The notes under the pieces were generated by a model, which was not told the origin of the DNA, did not search any database, and saw nothing but the letters and a program-made list of their open reading frames with translations. Of a stretch of 64,000 nt of DNA, positions 25,315-34,051 are shown in pieces. The position numbers and the translations under genes are program-made. The first letter of the stretch is position 1. Each line of letters starts with the position of its first letter. The DNA comes from Petrotoga mobilis SJ95 (GTDB taxonomy: Bacteria > Thermotogota > Thermotogae > Petrotogales > Petrotogaceae), in assembly GCF_000018605.1 (NCBI RefSeq), contig NC_010003.1, positions 310,001-374,000 on the forward strand. The letters run 5' to 3'.

Positions 25315-25340
25315 AGGCGCCGTATATTGAAACGGCGCCT
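25315..25340. terminator. Convergent hairpin terminator
   Basis: AGGCGCCGT and ACGGCGCCT form a perfect nine-base GC-rich stem. It lies between the stops of two convergent genes (25309 and 25348). The downstream T-richness is modest on either strand. Confidence 0.65.
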
Positions 25341-25347
25341 ATTGATA

Positions 25348-26553
25348 TCATTTAACTTTTATTTTTCTCTCATTGTAAACGGTCACAGCTTCTTTTAGGA
25401 TATTACAAGCCTTTCTTAACTCTTCGCTGTTTAATACATAAGCGATTCTTATTTCTTGCTTGCCAGCACCTGGTGTAGCATAAAAGCCTGACAACGGTGA
25501 AACCATTACAGTTTCTCCATTCACATCGAAGTCTGTAAGCATCCACTTAATGAACTCCTCAGAATCATCGATCGGTAGTTTAACGGAGAGATAAAATGAA
25601 CCATGGGGTTTCTTACAAACGGCTCCTTCGATCTTTTTTATCTCTTCGTATGCAGCGTCCCTTCTTTTTTGGTACTCTAATGCAACACCTTGATAATAAT
25701 CTTTCCCCAAATCCTTTAGTAACCCTAAAACACCAAATTGAGCCAACAAAGGTGGAGATAATCGAGATTGAGCAAATTTCATAACTTGCTCTAAAAGTTT
25801 TTTGTTTTTAGTAGCAAAAACTCCAATTCTTGCACCGCAAGCGCTGTATCTTTTCGATACACTATCGATTAAAATGAATCTGTCTTTGTCTTCAAAATCC
25901 ATGACGGATACATGCTTAGTTCCATCAAAAGTGAATTCTTTATATACCTCATCTGATATTACAAATATGTCTTTTTCTTTTGCAAAGTCAACGATTCTTT
26001 TTACTTCTTCGTAACTGTACACAGCTCCTGTCGGGTTTGAAGGATTTGAAAAGATTATTGCCTTAACGTTTTCGTTGTAAGCCTTTTCGAATTCTTCTAT
26101 ACTTGGAACAGCGTAGCCGGTTTCCGGATCCGATTTCACTGGGCAAAGTTTTACATTTAGCATCTCTGCAAAACCTTTATAATTAGCATAAAAAGGCTCT
26201 ATAACCATTACTTCATCTCCTGGATCTGCAACAGATGCCAAAGCGAAAATTGCTGCCTCGCTTCCACCTGTAGTGACGATCAACTCTTGGGGGTCAAAGT
26301 CTATATCCCACAACTTATAATAATCGGAAAAAGCCCCACGTAACTCTAATAGCCCTGCAGAATGACTGTAATAAATTACTTTGGATGAGTACTTTTTTAT
26401 CCCTTCGAAGAATGCTTTAGGTGTTTCAATATCAGGTTGCCCTATGTTTAAAAGGTAAACTTTTTTACCTTCTTCCTTTGCCCTTTCTGCATATGGAACT
26501 AATTTTCTAATAGGAGAAAATTGTGTATTTAAAACTCTTTGAGATATTTTCAT
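25348..26553 (-). CDS. Class I aminotransferase (aspartate aminotransferase type)
   Basis: This 401-residue PLP enzyme shows INIGQPDIETP-like NIGQPDIETPK near the N-terminus, the FSNPSNPTGAVYS Asn loop, VISDEVYKEF, the PLP lysine in SVSKRYSACGARIG and the final IRIAYVLN with the carboxylate-binding Arg. Fold-type I, subgroup I-gamma. Aspartate, alanine or related amino-donor specificity is likely; the AspC-type call is by overall resemblance to Thermotoga enzymes. ATG 26553 has GAGGAGGGCAAG upstream. It is probably monocistronic. The 5' flank contains a G-rich repeat element described separately. Confidence 0.88.
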   Translation of the reverse strand: MKISQRVLNTQFSPIRKLVPYAERAKEEGKKVYLLNIGQPDIETPKAFFEGIKKYSSKVIYYSHSAGLLELRGAFSDYYKLWDIDFDPQELIVTTGGSEAAIFALASVADPGDEVMVIEPFYANYKGFAEMLNVKLCPVKSDPETGYAVPSIEEFEKAYNENVKAIIFSNPSNPTGAVYSYEEVKRIVDFAKEKDIFVISDEVYKEFTFDGTKHVSVMDFEDKDRFILIDSVSKRYSACGARIGVFATKNKKLLEQVMKFAQSRLSPPLLAQFGVLGLLKDLGKDYYQGVALEYQKRRDAAYEEIKKIEGAVCKKPHGSFYLSVKLPIDDSEEFIKWMLTDFDVNGETVMVSPLSGFYATPGAGKQEIRIAYVLNSEELRKACNILKEAVTVYNERKIKVK

Positions 26554-26589
26554 ATCTTGCCCTCCTCATTCTCATTTTTATTATCTCTT

Positions 26590-26628
26590 CTGAGACTTGC
26601 TCCCCTTTGCCCCGCTCCCCACCCAGTT
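26590..26628 (-). repeat. G-rich dispersed repeat element, copy A
   Basis: On the minus strand this stretch has a block starting GGTGGGGAGCGGGGC that matches the block at 37892..37916 at about 22 of 25 positions. A shorter related stretch lies at 33664..33684. Its G/C content stands out sharply in the AT-rich background. It does not encode a protein. It lies between the aminotransferase gene and the ECF-S promoter, in a gap of 358 bp that otherwise holds only that promoter. Confidence 0.5.
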
Positions 26629-26822
26629 TCTTTCCCCATTCCGTAGGGATAAAGTATAAATTTATTTTCTAACAGTACTTATTATAATTTAAATAAGCTA
26701 AAAAGTCAAAGGACGCCAGAGCTGATTATAAGTGATTATAGCTTTTTACAGGCAATTATTCAAGCAATGAAAAAAATTTCATAGAAAATATTTTCTCATT
26801 AACGAAAGATATATTTGAACTG

Positions 26823-26851
26823 TTGTATTCAAAGAGTGGATGTTGTATAAT
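26823..26851 (+). promoter_or_regulatory. Promoter of the ECF-S gene
   Basis: TTGTAT (26823..26828), a 17-base spacer and TATAAT (26846..26851) lie about 60 bp before the start of the transporter gene. Confidence 0.65.
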
Positions 26852-26911
26852 TAAGTGAAAAATAAGGCTTTTAGTTTATTATTGGATTTCTACTTAGAGG
26901 AGGAATTTATA

Positions 26912-27694
26912 TTGAAAACGAAAGATGTTGCAATTTCTGGTATAATGATTGCCTTAGTTTTTGTTTTAACCTTTGCGATAAAAGTTCCTGTCCCGTTCAC
27001 AAGGGGCTACGTACATTTGGGAGACAGCATGATATTCATTTCAGCAATTTTGTTTGGCAGGAGGGTTGGAGCTTTAGCCGGAGGATTAGGTTCGGCTTTG
27101 GCAGATTTGGTTGGAGGTTATGCTTATTGGGCTATACCTACTTTAATTATAAAGTCCGTTATGGGGGCTTTAGTCGGTTGGATTTCCGATAGTTATAGAA
27201 ACAAATATTCGGGCAAAAAAGAACTTACAATTTTTCTCTCAAGTATAGGTATATGGTTGGCTTTTTCCTTAACTCTTTCCTTATTCTTAAAAAACTTGAT
27301 AGCGAATTTAGCTACTTCTCCTTTCACTAACAATTTAATGAATGAATTGGGATATGAAAATATAGAAGAGTTAGAAAATTTTTTATTAAACGCTAGGGTA
27401 TTAATCAACATTATTCTTTTAGCAATACCAATAGCCATAATACTAATTTCGTTGTTTCTTAGGGGGAAGGATTCAAAAATCTTCAGATTAGGTAATTTGA
27501 TGGGAAGTATGATAGCCGGTCTATGGATGGTTATAGGATACTTTTTTACAGGTAGAATCATAGTTGGTAATTGGGTGATGCCTATTTTTGAGGTACCTTG
27601 GAATGTTTTACAATTCACCGTAGGAATTATCGTTGCATACATAGTGTTATTTGGGTTACAAAATACAAAGCTTTTTGAAAATTCCCAAAAGTAA
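26912..27694 (+). CDS. ECF transporter substrate-binding (S) component
   Basis: The product has 260 residues with six hydrophobic segments. The early VAISGIMIALVFVLTF and the block GYVHLGDSMIFISAILFG, then AGGLGSALADLVGGY, are typical of ECF-type vitamin uptake S components of the riboflavin-transporter-like group. TTG 26912 is chosen because it has AGAGGAGGA eight bases upstream; the open frame extends further but without a ribosome site. The substrate vitamin is not readable. The energising EcfAA'T module is not in the window, as expected for group II systems that share one. Confidence 0.82.
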   Translation: MKTKDVAISGIMIALVFVLTFAIKVPVPFTRGYVHLGDSMIFISAILFGRRVGALAGGLGSALADLVGGYAYWAIPTLIIKSVMGALVGWISDSYRNKYSGKKELTIFLSSIGIWLAFSLTLSLFLKNLIANLATSPFTNNLMNELGYENIEELENFLLNARVLINIILLAIPIAIILISLFLRGKDSKIFRLGNLMGSMIAGLWMVIGYFFTGRIIVGNWVMPIFEVPWNVLQFTVGIIVAYIVLFGLQNTKLFENSQK

Positions 27695-27702
27695 AATAAG
27701 TA

Positions 27703-27740
27703 ATCTCGGTTGCATAAGCAACCGAGATCTTTTTGTTTTA
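27703..27740 (+). terminator. Rho-independent terminator of the ECF-S gene
   Basis: ATCTCGGTTGC and GCAACCGAGAT form an 11-base stem with a four-base loop, followed by CTTTTTGTTTTA. It lies between convergent genes and may serve sodA weakly as well. Confidence 0.9.
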
Positions 27741-27747
27741 CTATTAT

Positions 27748-28362
27748 TTATTTTAGCAACATTTCATACCTTTTAGTAACTGCTTCCCAATTAACTATGT
27801 TCCACCAAGCTTGTATATATTCGGGTCTCTTGTTTTGATATTTTAAATAATAGGCGTGTTCCCAAACATCTAAGCCTAACACAGGTTTTAAACTGTATGT
27901 AATAGGATTATCTTGATTCGGTGTGGATAGAATCGAAAGATGCCCGTAGTTATCTAATACTAACCAAGCCCATCCGCTCCCAAATCTTGTTACTGCAGCA
28001 TTTGAAAATTCCTCTTTAAATTTGTCGAAACTTCCGAAAGTCTTATCAATACTTTCAGCTAACTTTCCAGAAGGTTCGCCACCACCGTTGGGCCCCATTA
28101 TTGTCCAAAATATGGAATGATTGTAATGCCCGCCTCCGTTATTCCTTACTGTTGTTCTAATATCTTCTGGTATATTGTCTAAATCCTTGAGAATGTCTTC
28201 TATACTTTTGCTTGCCCATTCAGGATATTTTTCTAAGGCAGCATTTAAATTTTTAACGTAACCTCCATGATGCTTAGTGTGGTGAATCTCCATTGTTGTA
28301 GCATCTATGTAAGGTTCTAGAGCATCGTAGGGATAACTCAATTTTGGTAATTCAAAAGCCAT
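27748..28362 (-). CDS. sodA: Superoxide dismutase (Mn-type)
   Basis: The 204-residue protein has the metal ligands of the Fe/Mn family: His in MEIHHTKHH, His in HYNHSIFW, and Asp/His in [12 protein letters not shown]. The Mn-type markers GGGHYNH with GPNGGGEP, and a late Gln in STPNQDNP, favour manganese, though some members are cambialistic. It dismutates superoxide in the cytoplasm. A full SOD in a presumably anaerobic thermophile is notable. A strong promoter and GGAGG site precede the ATG. The gene is transcribed alone. Confidence 0.96.
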   Translation of the reverse strand: MAFELPKLSYPYDALEPYIDATTMEIHHTKHHGGYVKNLNAALEKYPEWASKSIEDILKDLDNIPEDIRTTVRNNGGGHYNHSIFWTIMGPNGGGEPSGKLAESIDKTFGSFDKFKEEFSNAAVTRFGSGWAWLVLDNYGHLSILSTPNQDNPITYSLKPVLGLDVWEHAYYLKYQNKRPEYIQAWWNIVNWEAVTKRYEMLLK

Positions 28363-28414
28363 AATTACACCTCCATAATTTGATTTAATTTCCGATAATT
28401 TTTGTCGTAATTAA

Positions 28415-28443
28415 ATTATACCACACATTTTGTTATTATGCAA
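28415..28443 (-). promoter_or_regulatory. Promoter of sodA
   Basis: The minus strand shows TTGCAT (28443..28438), a 17-base spacer and TATAAT (28420..28415), about 53 bp upstream of the start. No recognised Fur or PerR box overlaps it. Confidence 0.75.
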
Positions 28444-28549
28444 GTCGAATTTGAGGTTCATATATTTTTAATAAATCTTATAAAAAGTGGAAAATGTTTG
28501 TGTTATAATTACCTTCAGAATTTCGAAAAAATCTGCTGGAGGAAACCAA

Positions 28550-29719
28550 ATGAAGGTTTTTCTGAGTGATTTGCACATCGGTTTAGGTAATGAATCAGAT
28601 GACTTTATATACGATGACAGACTAATCAAGTTACTACGTGATCTTGATGATGAAAACAATGAGTTATTTATCGTTGGAGATTTTTTCGAGTTATCTAATT
28701 TAATCAATGATGGTCTCATGATGGATACAGCTTCTGAATATGCAGAAAAATTTGATCCCTCTTTAATAGATACAATATTTGCTAGCCATGAAAAGATGAT
28801 CGAAGAGCTCCGAAAATTTTCAAAAAAACATAACATTTATTATATCGCAGGTAACCACGATTATTACATTCTTTTGAATCAAAAAATAAACGAAAAGATC
28901 AAAGAAGCATTCGAGAATTGTGAAATTTTACCCTATTATTATGATCCAAACTTAAGATTATTTGTTATACATGGTAATCAGTTCGATATAGTCAACAGAT
29001 TGAGCAAAGATAAAGATGGAAACCTTATTCCGCCATTTGCAGAGTACATGAACAAATACATGAATTATAATTTTGGAAAAGTCGCCGGGAAAATTCTACC
29101 TGCTGAGCTTTATTCAGATTATCAAAATATTTATCCTCAGTTGGATGTTTTCAAGTGGTTGGATATTATAAAAGAAAAATATGATCTTAATTACAATTTA
29201 AAAAACAAATGGATTGAAACCTTCACACAACTGATTAAAACCCCTCAGGTAAAAAAGTGGATGAAAATAAACTTTCCTGGTGTAAATATTCTATCCAATA
29301 TATTTGTGAATAACTTGGGGGGCATGAAATTAGGTGAAGCTATAGTTAGAGTAGGAATGTTCTTCAGAAGTATGAGAAATTCGAATTCTCTTTTAATGAA
29401 GGCAGAAGAACTTTTAAACGATAAATTCTATATACCGAAAGAATATCTTATTGGGTTTTATGATCAAGATATTTCTTTTGCTAAGGGAGAAATAAAGGGA
29501 ATAGTTATGGGTCATAACCATAGAGCGTCCTTTAATATCATAAAAAACGGAGGCTCAAAAGAAGTTTATATTAATACTGGAACATGGAAATTCATGGTAA
29601 ATAGAAATTTTGGAATAAATAGAAATGAGTTCATCAAAAAAAAGTTAATTTCCTATCTGTTGATAGACGACTCAAATAAGTCCATGAATTTTAAATTAGT
29701 GAGAGAAGAGGCGTTTTAA
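28550..29719 (+). CDS. Metallophosphoesterase, LpxH-like
   Basis: The 389-residue protein from ATG 28550 (CTGGAGGA seven bases upstream) has the dimetal motifs DLHIG, GDFFE, GNHD, a His in VIHGNQFD and GHNHRAS in the order of the calcineurin-like superfamily. The DLHIG...GDFFE pattern resembles the UDP-diacylglucosamine pyrophosphatase (LpxH) branch. At nearly 390 residues it is longer than LpxH (about 240), with an inserted region between GNHD and the last motif. Lipid A genes are not nearby, so the substrate is unknown. A TATAAT at 28504 is its probable -10. Confidence 0.82.
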   Translation: MKVFLSDLHIGLGNESDDFIYDDRLIKLLRDLDDENNELFIVGDFFELSNLINDGLMMDTASEYAEKFDPSLIDTIFASHEKMIEELRKFSKKHNIYYIAGNHDYYILLNQKINEKIKEAFENCEILPYYYDPNLRLFVIHGNQFDIVNRLSKDKDGNLIPPFAEYMNKYMNYNFGKVAGKILPAELYSDYQNIYPQLDVFKWLDIIKEKYDLNYNLKNKWIETFTQLIKTPQVKKWMKINFPGVNILSNIFVNNLGGMKLGEAIVRVGMFFRSMRNSNSLLMKAEELLNDKFYIPKEYLIGFYDQDISFAKGEIKGIVMGHNHRASFNIIKNGGSKEVYINTGTWKFMVNRNFGINRNEFIKKKLISYLLIDDSNKSMNFKLVREEAF

Positions 29720-29862
29720 TTCTTAAAATTGTATGTTAAATTTTACCCAAATGAGAAATAGAAAAAAAGTAATTAGAATATAATTAAACAAAGTGTGATG
29801 ATTTAAACACTAGTTTTTTTGTAATTATAATTTTTTCATAAAAATAGCTAGGAGGGAAACAG

Positions 29863-32523
29863 ATGGGAAAAAAGTACGTATACGTGTGGAATAAAAACCG
29901 AGTAGAAGGCAACTCGAAAATGAAAGACATTCTTGGTGGAAAAGGTGCTAACTTAGCAGAGATGGCATCTTTAGGTTTGCCAGTACCTCCAGGTTTCACT
30001 ATTTCAACGGAAGTATGTAAATATTATTGGGATAATGGCAGAAAATTCCCAGAAGATCTTAAATCTGTTGTTGAAGAAGCCATGACAGAGCTTGAAAATG
30101 TTACTGGCAAAAAATTCGGTGACAACAAAAATCCTCTTTTGGTTTCAGTCAGGTCAGGTGCCGCTGTTTCTATGCCTGGAATGATGGATACTATATTGAA
30201 TTTAGGTCTTAACGATGAATCAGTCGAGGGATTAGCCAAGCTAACTAACAACGAAAGATTTGCTTGGGATTCTTATAGAAGATTTATCCAAATGTTTGGT
30301 GATGTTGCTTTAGGTATCGCCCATGAAAAATTCGAAGAAGCCCTTAATGAAGTTAAAAGAGAAAAAGGCGTAAAACAAGATTTAGAATTAGATGCGAACG
30401 ATCTCAAAAAAGTTGTTGAATTATACAAGAAATTGTACAAAGAAGAGGGAAAAGAGTTCCCACAAGATCCTATGAAACAACTTTGGATTGCTATTGAAGC
30501 AGTTTTTGGAAGTTGGAACAATCCAAGGGCTATAAAGTATAGACAAATTAATGAAATGGATAAACAAGGGCTTTTAGGAACTGCTGTGAATGTAGTTGCT
30601 ATGGTTTTTGGTAACATGGGAGAAGACAGCGGTACAGGTGTGGCTTTCACAAGAGATCCAAATACTGGTGAAAAGAAATATTACGGTGAATTTCTAACCA
30701 ATGCACAAGGGGAAGATGTCGTTGCTGGTATAAGAACTCCAAAAAGTTTGGATGAGTTAAAGAGTATCAATCCTAAAACATATAACCAGTTACTTGAGGT
30801 TATGGATAAATTGGAGAAACATTTTAGAGATATGCAAGACATAGAATTTACAGTTGAAAAAGGACAATTATATATGCTTCAAACAAGAAGCGGAAAAAGA
30901 ACTGCTGCTGCGGCTGTTAAAATTGCGGTAGATATGGTAAAAGAAGGTCTCATAAGCAAACAAGAAGCAGTGATGAGAGTTAAGCCCGCAGATATAGAAA
31001 AATTACTACATCCTATTTTCGATTCTGAAGAATTAAAAAATGCCCAATACATTGGGAAAGGATTACCCGCATCTCCTGGTGCTGCAACTGGAAAGATTGT
31101 TTTTAGCGCAGACGATGCCGAAAAGCTGGCAAAAGATGGTGAAAAAGTAATCCTCGCTAGACCCGAAACATCCCCCGAAGATGTTGGCGGTATGAACGTT
31201 GCAGAAGGAATATTAACATCACGTGGAGGCATGACTTCTCATGCTGCCGTAGTTGCCAGAGGAATGGGTAAGACAGCTGTTGTTGGAGCAGAAGATATAG
31301 TCATCGATTTAAAAAATAAAGTTATAAAATCTAATGGAGTTGAATTAAAGGAAGGCGATTGGATTTCCATCGATGGAAACGAAGGAAAAGTTTACGCTGG
31401 AAAAATCAAAACAGTTAGACCCGAAGGATTAGCAGGGGATATTTCAGTATTGCTTGAGTACGCAGATGAGGTTTCAGTTTTAGGGGTCAGAGCAAACGCA
31501 GATATCCCAAGAGATGCAAAAGTTGCAAGGGAGTTCGGAGCTCAAGGAATTGGACTTTGTAGGACAGAACACATGTTCTTTGGACCAGAAAGAATAAACA
31601 AGATGAGAACTATGATCGTCTCAAAAACAGAAGAACAAAGAAAAGCAGCTTTAGAACAACTGTTACCATTTCAAAGATCAGACTTCAAAGGATTATTTGA
31701 AGAGATGGAAGGATTTTCTGTTACAATAAGGCTTTTGGATCCACCTCTTCATGAATTTGTTCCAGAGAGCGATGAACAAATAAAAGAAGTAGCAAAAATG
31801 ATTGGAATCAGTGAGGAAGAATTAAGAAGTACAGTTAAAGATCTAGAAGAATTTAACCCAATGATGGGTCACAGAGGTGTGAGATTAGCTATCACTTACC
31901 CAGAAATAGCAGAAATGCAAACAAAAGCAATAATTTTAGCCGCTATTGATATGATAAAAGAAGGTAAAAAGGTACAGCCAGAAATAATGATCCCATTAGT
32001 TGGAGACGTTAAAGAGCTTACCATCCTTAAAGAATCCATCAAGCAGATTGCTGACGAATTAATAAAAGAAAACAACGTAGACTTAGAATACAAAATTGGA
32101 ACAATGATCGAAGTTCCCAGGGCCTGTGTGGTTGCCGATCAAATTGGTGCAGAAGCTGATTTCTTTAGCTTTGGTACCAACGATCTTACACAGCTAGGCT
32201 TAGGTTTTTCAAGAGATGATTATGGAAAATTCATTGGAGATTACATTGAAAAAGGTATCTACGAAAAAGACCCATTCCAACAAATCGATAGAGAAGGCGT
32301 TGGAAAATTAATAAAACTTGCTTTGGATGGTGGTAGATCCACAAACCCAAAATTAAAGGTAGGAATTTGTGGTGAACACGGTGGAGATCCTGATTCTATT
32401 GAGTTTGCACACTTGGTAGGGTTGGATTATGTAAGCTGTTCTCCATACAGAGTACCAGTCGCTAGATTAGCAGCCGCCCAAGCGGCAGTAAATTATAAGA
32501 GAGGTAAAAAAGTTAATTATTAA
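29863..32523 (+). CDS. ppdK: Pyruvate, phosphate dikinase
   Basis: The 886 residues cover the whole enzyme. An N-terminal ATP-grasp domain (GGKGANLAEMASLGLPVPPGF; SVRSGAAVSMPGMMDT) is followed by the phosphohistidine domain with the catalytic His in GGMTSHAAVVARGMG. The C-terminal PEP/pyruvate barrel includes GLCRTEHMF, FGTNDLTQ and the catalytic Cys in GICGEHGGDP. It interconverts pyruvate + ATP + Pi with PEP + AMP + PPi, giving PPi-linked glycolysis or gluconeogenesis. AGGAGGG precedes ATG 29863. The upstream region has TATAAT near 29777 and a short hairpin followed by T7 that could attenuate. A strong terminator follows. Confidence 0.98.
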   Translation: MGKKYVYVWNKNRVEGNSKMKDILGGKGANLAEMASLGLPVPPGFTISTEVCKYYWDNGRKFPEDLKSVVEEAMTELENVTGKKFGDNKNPLLVSVRSGAAVSMPGMMDTILNLGLNDESVEGLAKLTNNERFAWDSYRRFIQMFGDVALGIAHEKFEEALNEVKREKGVKQDLELDANDLKKVVELYKKLYKEEGKEFPQDPMKQLWIAIEAVFGSWNNPRAIKYRQINEMDKQGLLGTAVNVVAMVFGNMGEDSGTGVAFTRDPNTGEKKYYGEFLTNAQGEDVVAGIRTPKSLDELKSINPKTYNQLLEVMDKLEKHFRDMQDIEFTVEKGQLYMLQTRSGKRTAAAAVKIAVDMVKEGLISKQEAVMRVKPADIEKLLHPIFDSEELKNAQYIGKGLPASPGAATGKIVFSADDAEKLAKDGEKVILARPETSPEDVGGMNVAEGILTSRGGMTSHAAVVARGMGKTAVVGAEDIVIDLKNKVIKSNGVELKEGDWISIDGNEGKVYAGKIKTVRPEGLAGDISVLLEYADEVSVLGVRANADIPRDAKVAREFGAQGIGLCRTEHMFFGPERINKMRTMIVSKTEEQRKAALEQLLPFQRSDFKGLFEEMEGFSVTIRLLDPPLHEFVPESDEQIKEVAKMIGISEEELRSTVKDLEEFNPMMGHRGVRLAITYPEIAEMQTKAIILAAIDMIKEGKKVQPEIMIPLVGDVKELTILKESIKQIADELIKENNVDLEYKIGTMIEVPRACVVADQIGAEADFFSFGTNDLTQLGLGFSRDDYGKFIGDYIEKGIYEKDPFQQIDREGVGKLIKLALDGGRSTNPKLKVGICGEHGGDPDSIEFAHLVGLDYVSCSPYRVPVARLAAAQAAVNYKRGKKVNY

Positions 32524-32590
32524 TCAATAGGTAAGAAAATCAGCAATCATAATAGTCTTAAAATTAAAATGTTGATTTTATAATAGTTGC

Positions 32591-32618
32591 AGGGTGGAGA
32601 CCTCTCCACCCTTTTTGT
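32591..32618 (+). terminator. Rho-independent terminator of ppdK
   Basis: AGGGTGGAGA and TCTCCACCCT form the stem with a tiny CC loop region, followed by TTTTTG. It lies about 70 bp after the ppdK stop. Confidence 0.88.
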
Positions 32619-32708
32619 TATGCCGTCTATTAGCTGTTGACTATTTTTTGCCAATATGTTAAAATTGAACAAATGTTTTATTATATATAATGTCCGGGGT
32701 GAAATACA

Positions 32709-33656
32709 ATGAAAATAGTAGATTTGATCAAACAATCAAACAAACCTGTTCTTTCCTTTGAAATTATCCCCCCTAATGTTGGAGAAAGTATTGATTCAAT
32801 ATTTAATGTTGTGGATAATTTAATCGAATTTTCTCCTAAATATATCAATGTCACTAAGCACGCCAACGAAATAGACTATGTTGAAGAAAATGGGAAGATT
32901 ATGAAAATCATCCAAAAGAAGAGACCTGGGACCGTCGGAGTAAGTGCTTCAATAAAACATAGATATAATATCGAAGTAGTCCCTCACTTAATATGTACGG
33001 GCTTTAACAAATATCAACTGGAAGACATACTAATAGATCTAAATTATCTCAGGATAGAAAACATATTCGTCGTAAGAGGAGATAAGAAAAGGTATACATG
33101 GAAAGAAACCGATGAATACGAACATGCAAGTCAATTAGTTGAGCAAATAGCAAATATGAACAGAGGAATATACACGTTCCCAACAAAAGAACATAATTCT
33201 ACAAATTTCTGCGTGGGCGTTGCAGGATACCCAGAAAAACATTTTGAATCCCCAAACTTTGAAAAAGATTTGGACTATTTGAAATTAAAGGTCGATATGG
33301 GGGCAACATTCATAATAACTCAGATGTTTTTTGACATTGAGTATTACAAAAACTTCGTTAATAAAGTTCGAGATCTCGGCATAGAAGTGCCAATAATCCC
33401 AGGCATCAAACCGTTGGGAAGCAAAAAAACACTATACAACATTCCTAAAACTTTTCATGTTAATATACCTAAATCCATTGTGGAAGAGTTTGAAAACGCA
33501 AAATCATCTCAAGATGAATATATTATAGGAGTAAGGCACGCAATAAAACTAATTGAGCAACTTTTAGAACTGGGAGTTCCAGGAGTACATCTTTTTACGA
33601 TGGGGAAAGGAAAGATAGTAAAAGACGTTTTAAGTGCATTTAAGGGAATTTTTTAG
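32709..33656 (+). CDS. metF: Methylenetetrahydrofolate reductase
   Basis: The 315-residue TIM-barrel flavoprotein has FEIIPPN with the catalytic Glu, the INVTKHA strand, the PHLICTG motif, NIFVVRGDK, and TQMFFDIEYYKNF with PIIPGIKPLGS. It reduces 5,10-methylene-THF to 5-methyl-THF for methionine synthesis. ATG 32709 follows GGGGTG at a suitable distance. The gene appears monocistronic. A G-rich stretch and a convergent tRNA-Trp gene follow. No zinc-binding MetV partner lies nearby. Confidence 0.92.
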   Translation: MKIVDLIKQSNKPVLSFEIIPPNVGESIDSIFNVVDNLIEFSPKYINVTKHANEIDYVEENGKIMKIIQKKRPGTVGVSASIKHRYNIEVVPHLICTGFNKYQLEDILIDLNYLRIENIFVVRGDKKRYTWKETDEYEHASQLVEQIANMNRGIYTFPTKEHNSTNFCVGVAGYPEKHFESPNFEKDLDYLKLKVDMGATFIITQMFFDIEYYKNFVNKVRDLGIEVPIIPGIKPLGSKKTLYNIPKTFHVNIPKSIVEEFENAKSSQDEYIIGVRHAIKLIEQLLELGVPGVHLFTMGKGKIVKDVLSAFKGIF

Positions 33657-33693
33657 AATTTCGATGGGTGGGGGAGCAAAGGAGAAATAAAAA

Positions 33694-33769
33694 TGGCACG
33701 CCCGGAGGGAATCGAACCCCCAACCTGCGGTTTTGGAGACCGCCGCTCTGCCAGTTGAGCTACAGGCGT
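33694..33769 (-). tRNA. tRNA-Trp (CCA)
   Basis: The minus strand folds into a complete cloverleaf: acceptor ACGCCTG/CGGGCGT, D arm GCTC/GAGC, anticodon stem GCGGT/ACCGC with loop CTCCAAA giving anticodon CCA, and T arm GGGGG-TTCGATT-CCCTC. The 3' CCA is encoded. Confidence 0.96.
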
Positions 33770-34051
33770 ATTGCTTCAATATTATAACATAAAAATAGAG
33801 ATCTATCAAGCATTTTTTTCTTTAAATTAGAGTGAATTGATTTGTTAACAATAATGTGATAAGCTTATGAATAGAGAAATACAACGCGTATTTTAAAATA
33901 AGTGTTCTTCTATTTATATTATAAAAAATTTAATGTAATAGTAACTTTAAATTATACCTCGTCTTCTACTTTTTTCATACTTTTTACCAAATTTCTTTCT
34001 TTTTATAGTATACTAAGGAAGGATTATTTTAAGTCATGGGGTGAGCAAATA

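Noticed and set aside
33902-34051. N-terminal extension of Ffh in the open frame
   Set aside because: It has no ribosome site and no similarity; the normal Ffh N-terminus starts at 34052.
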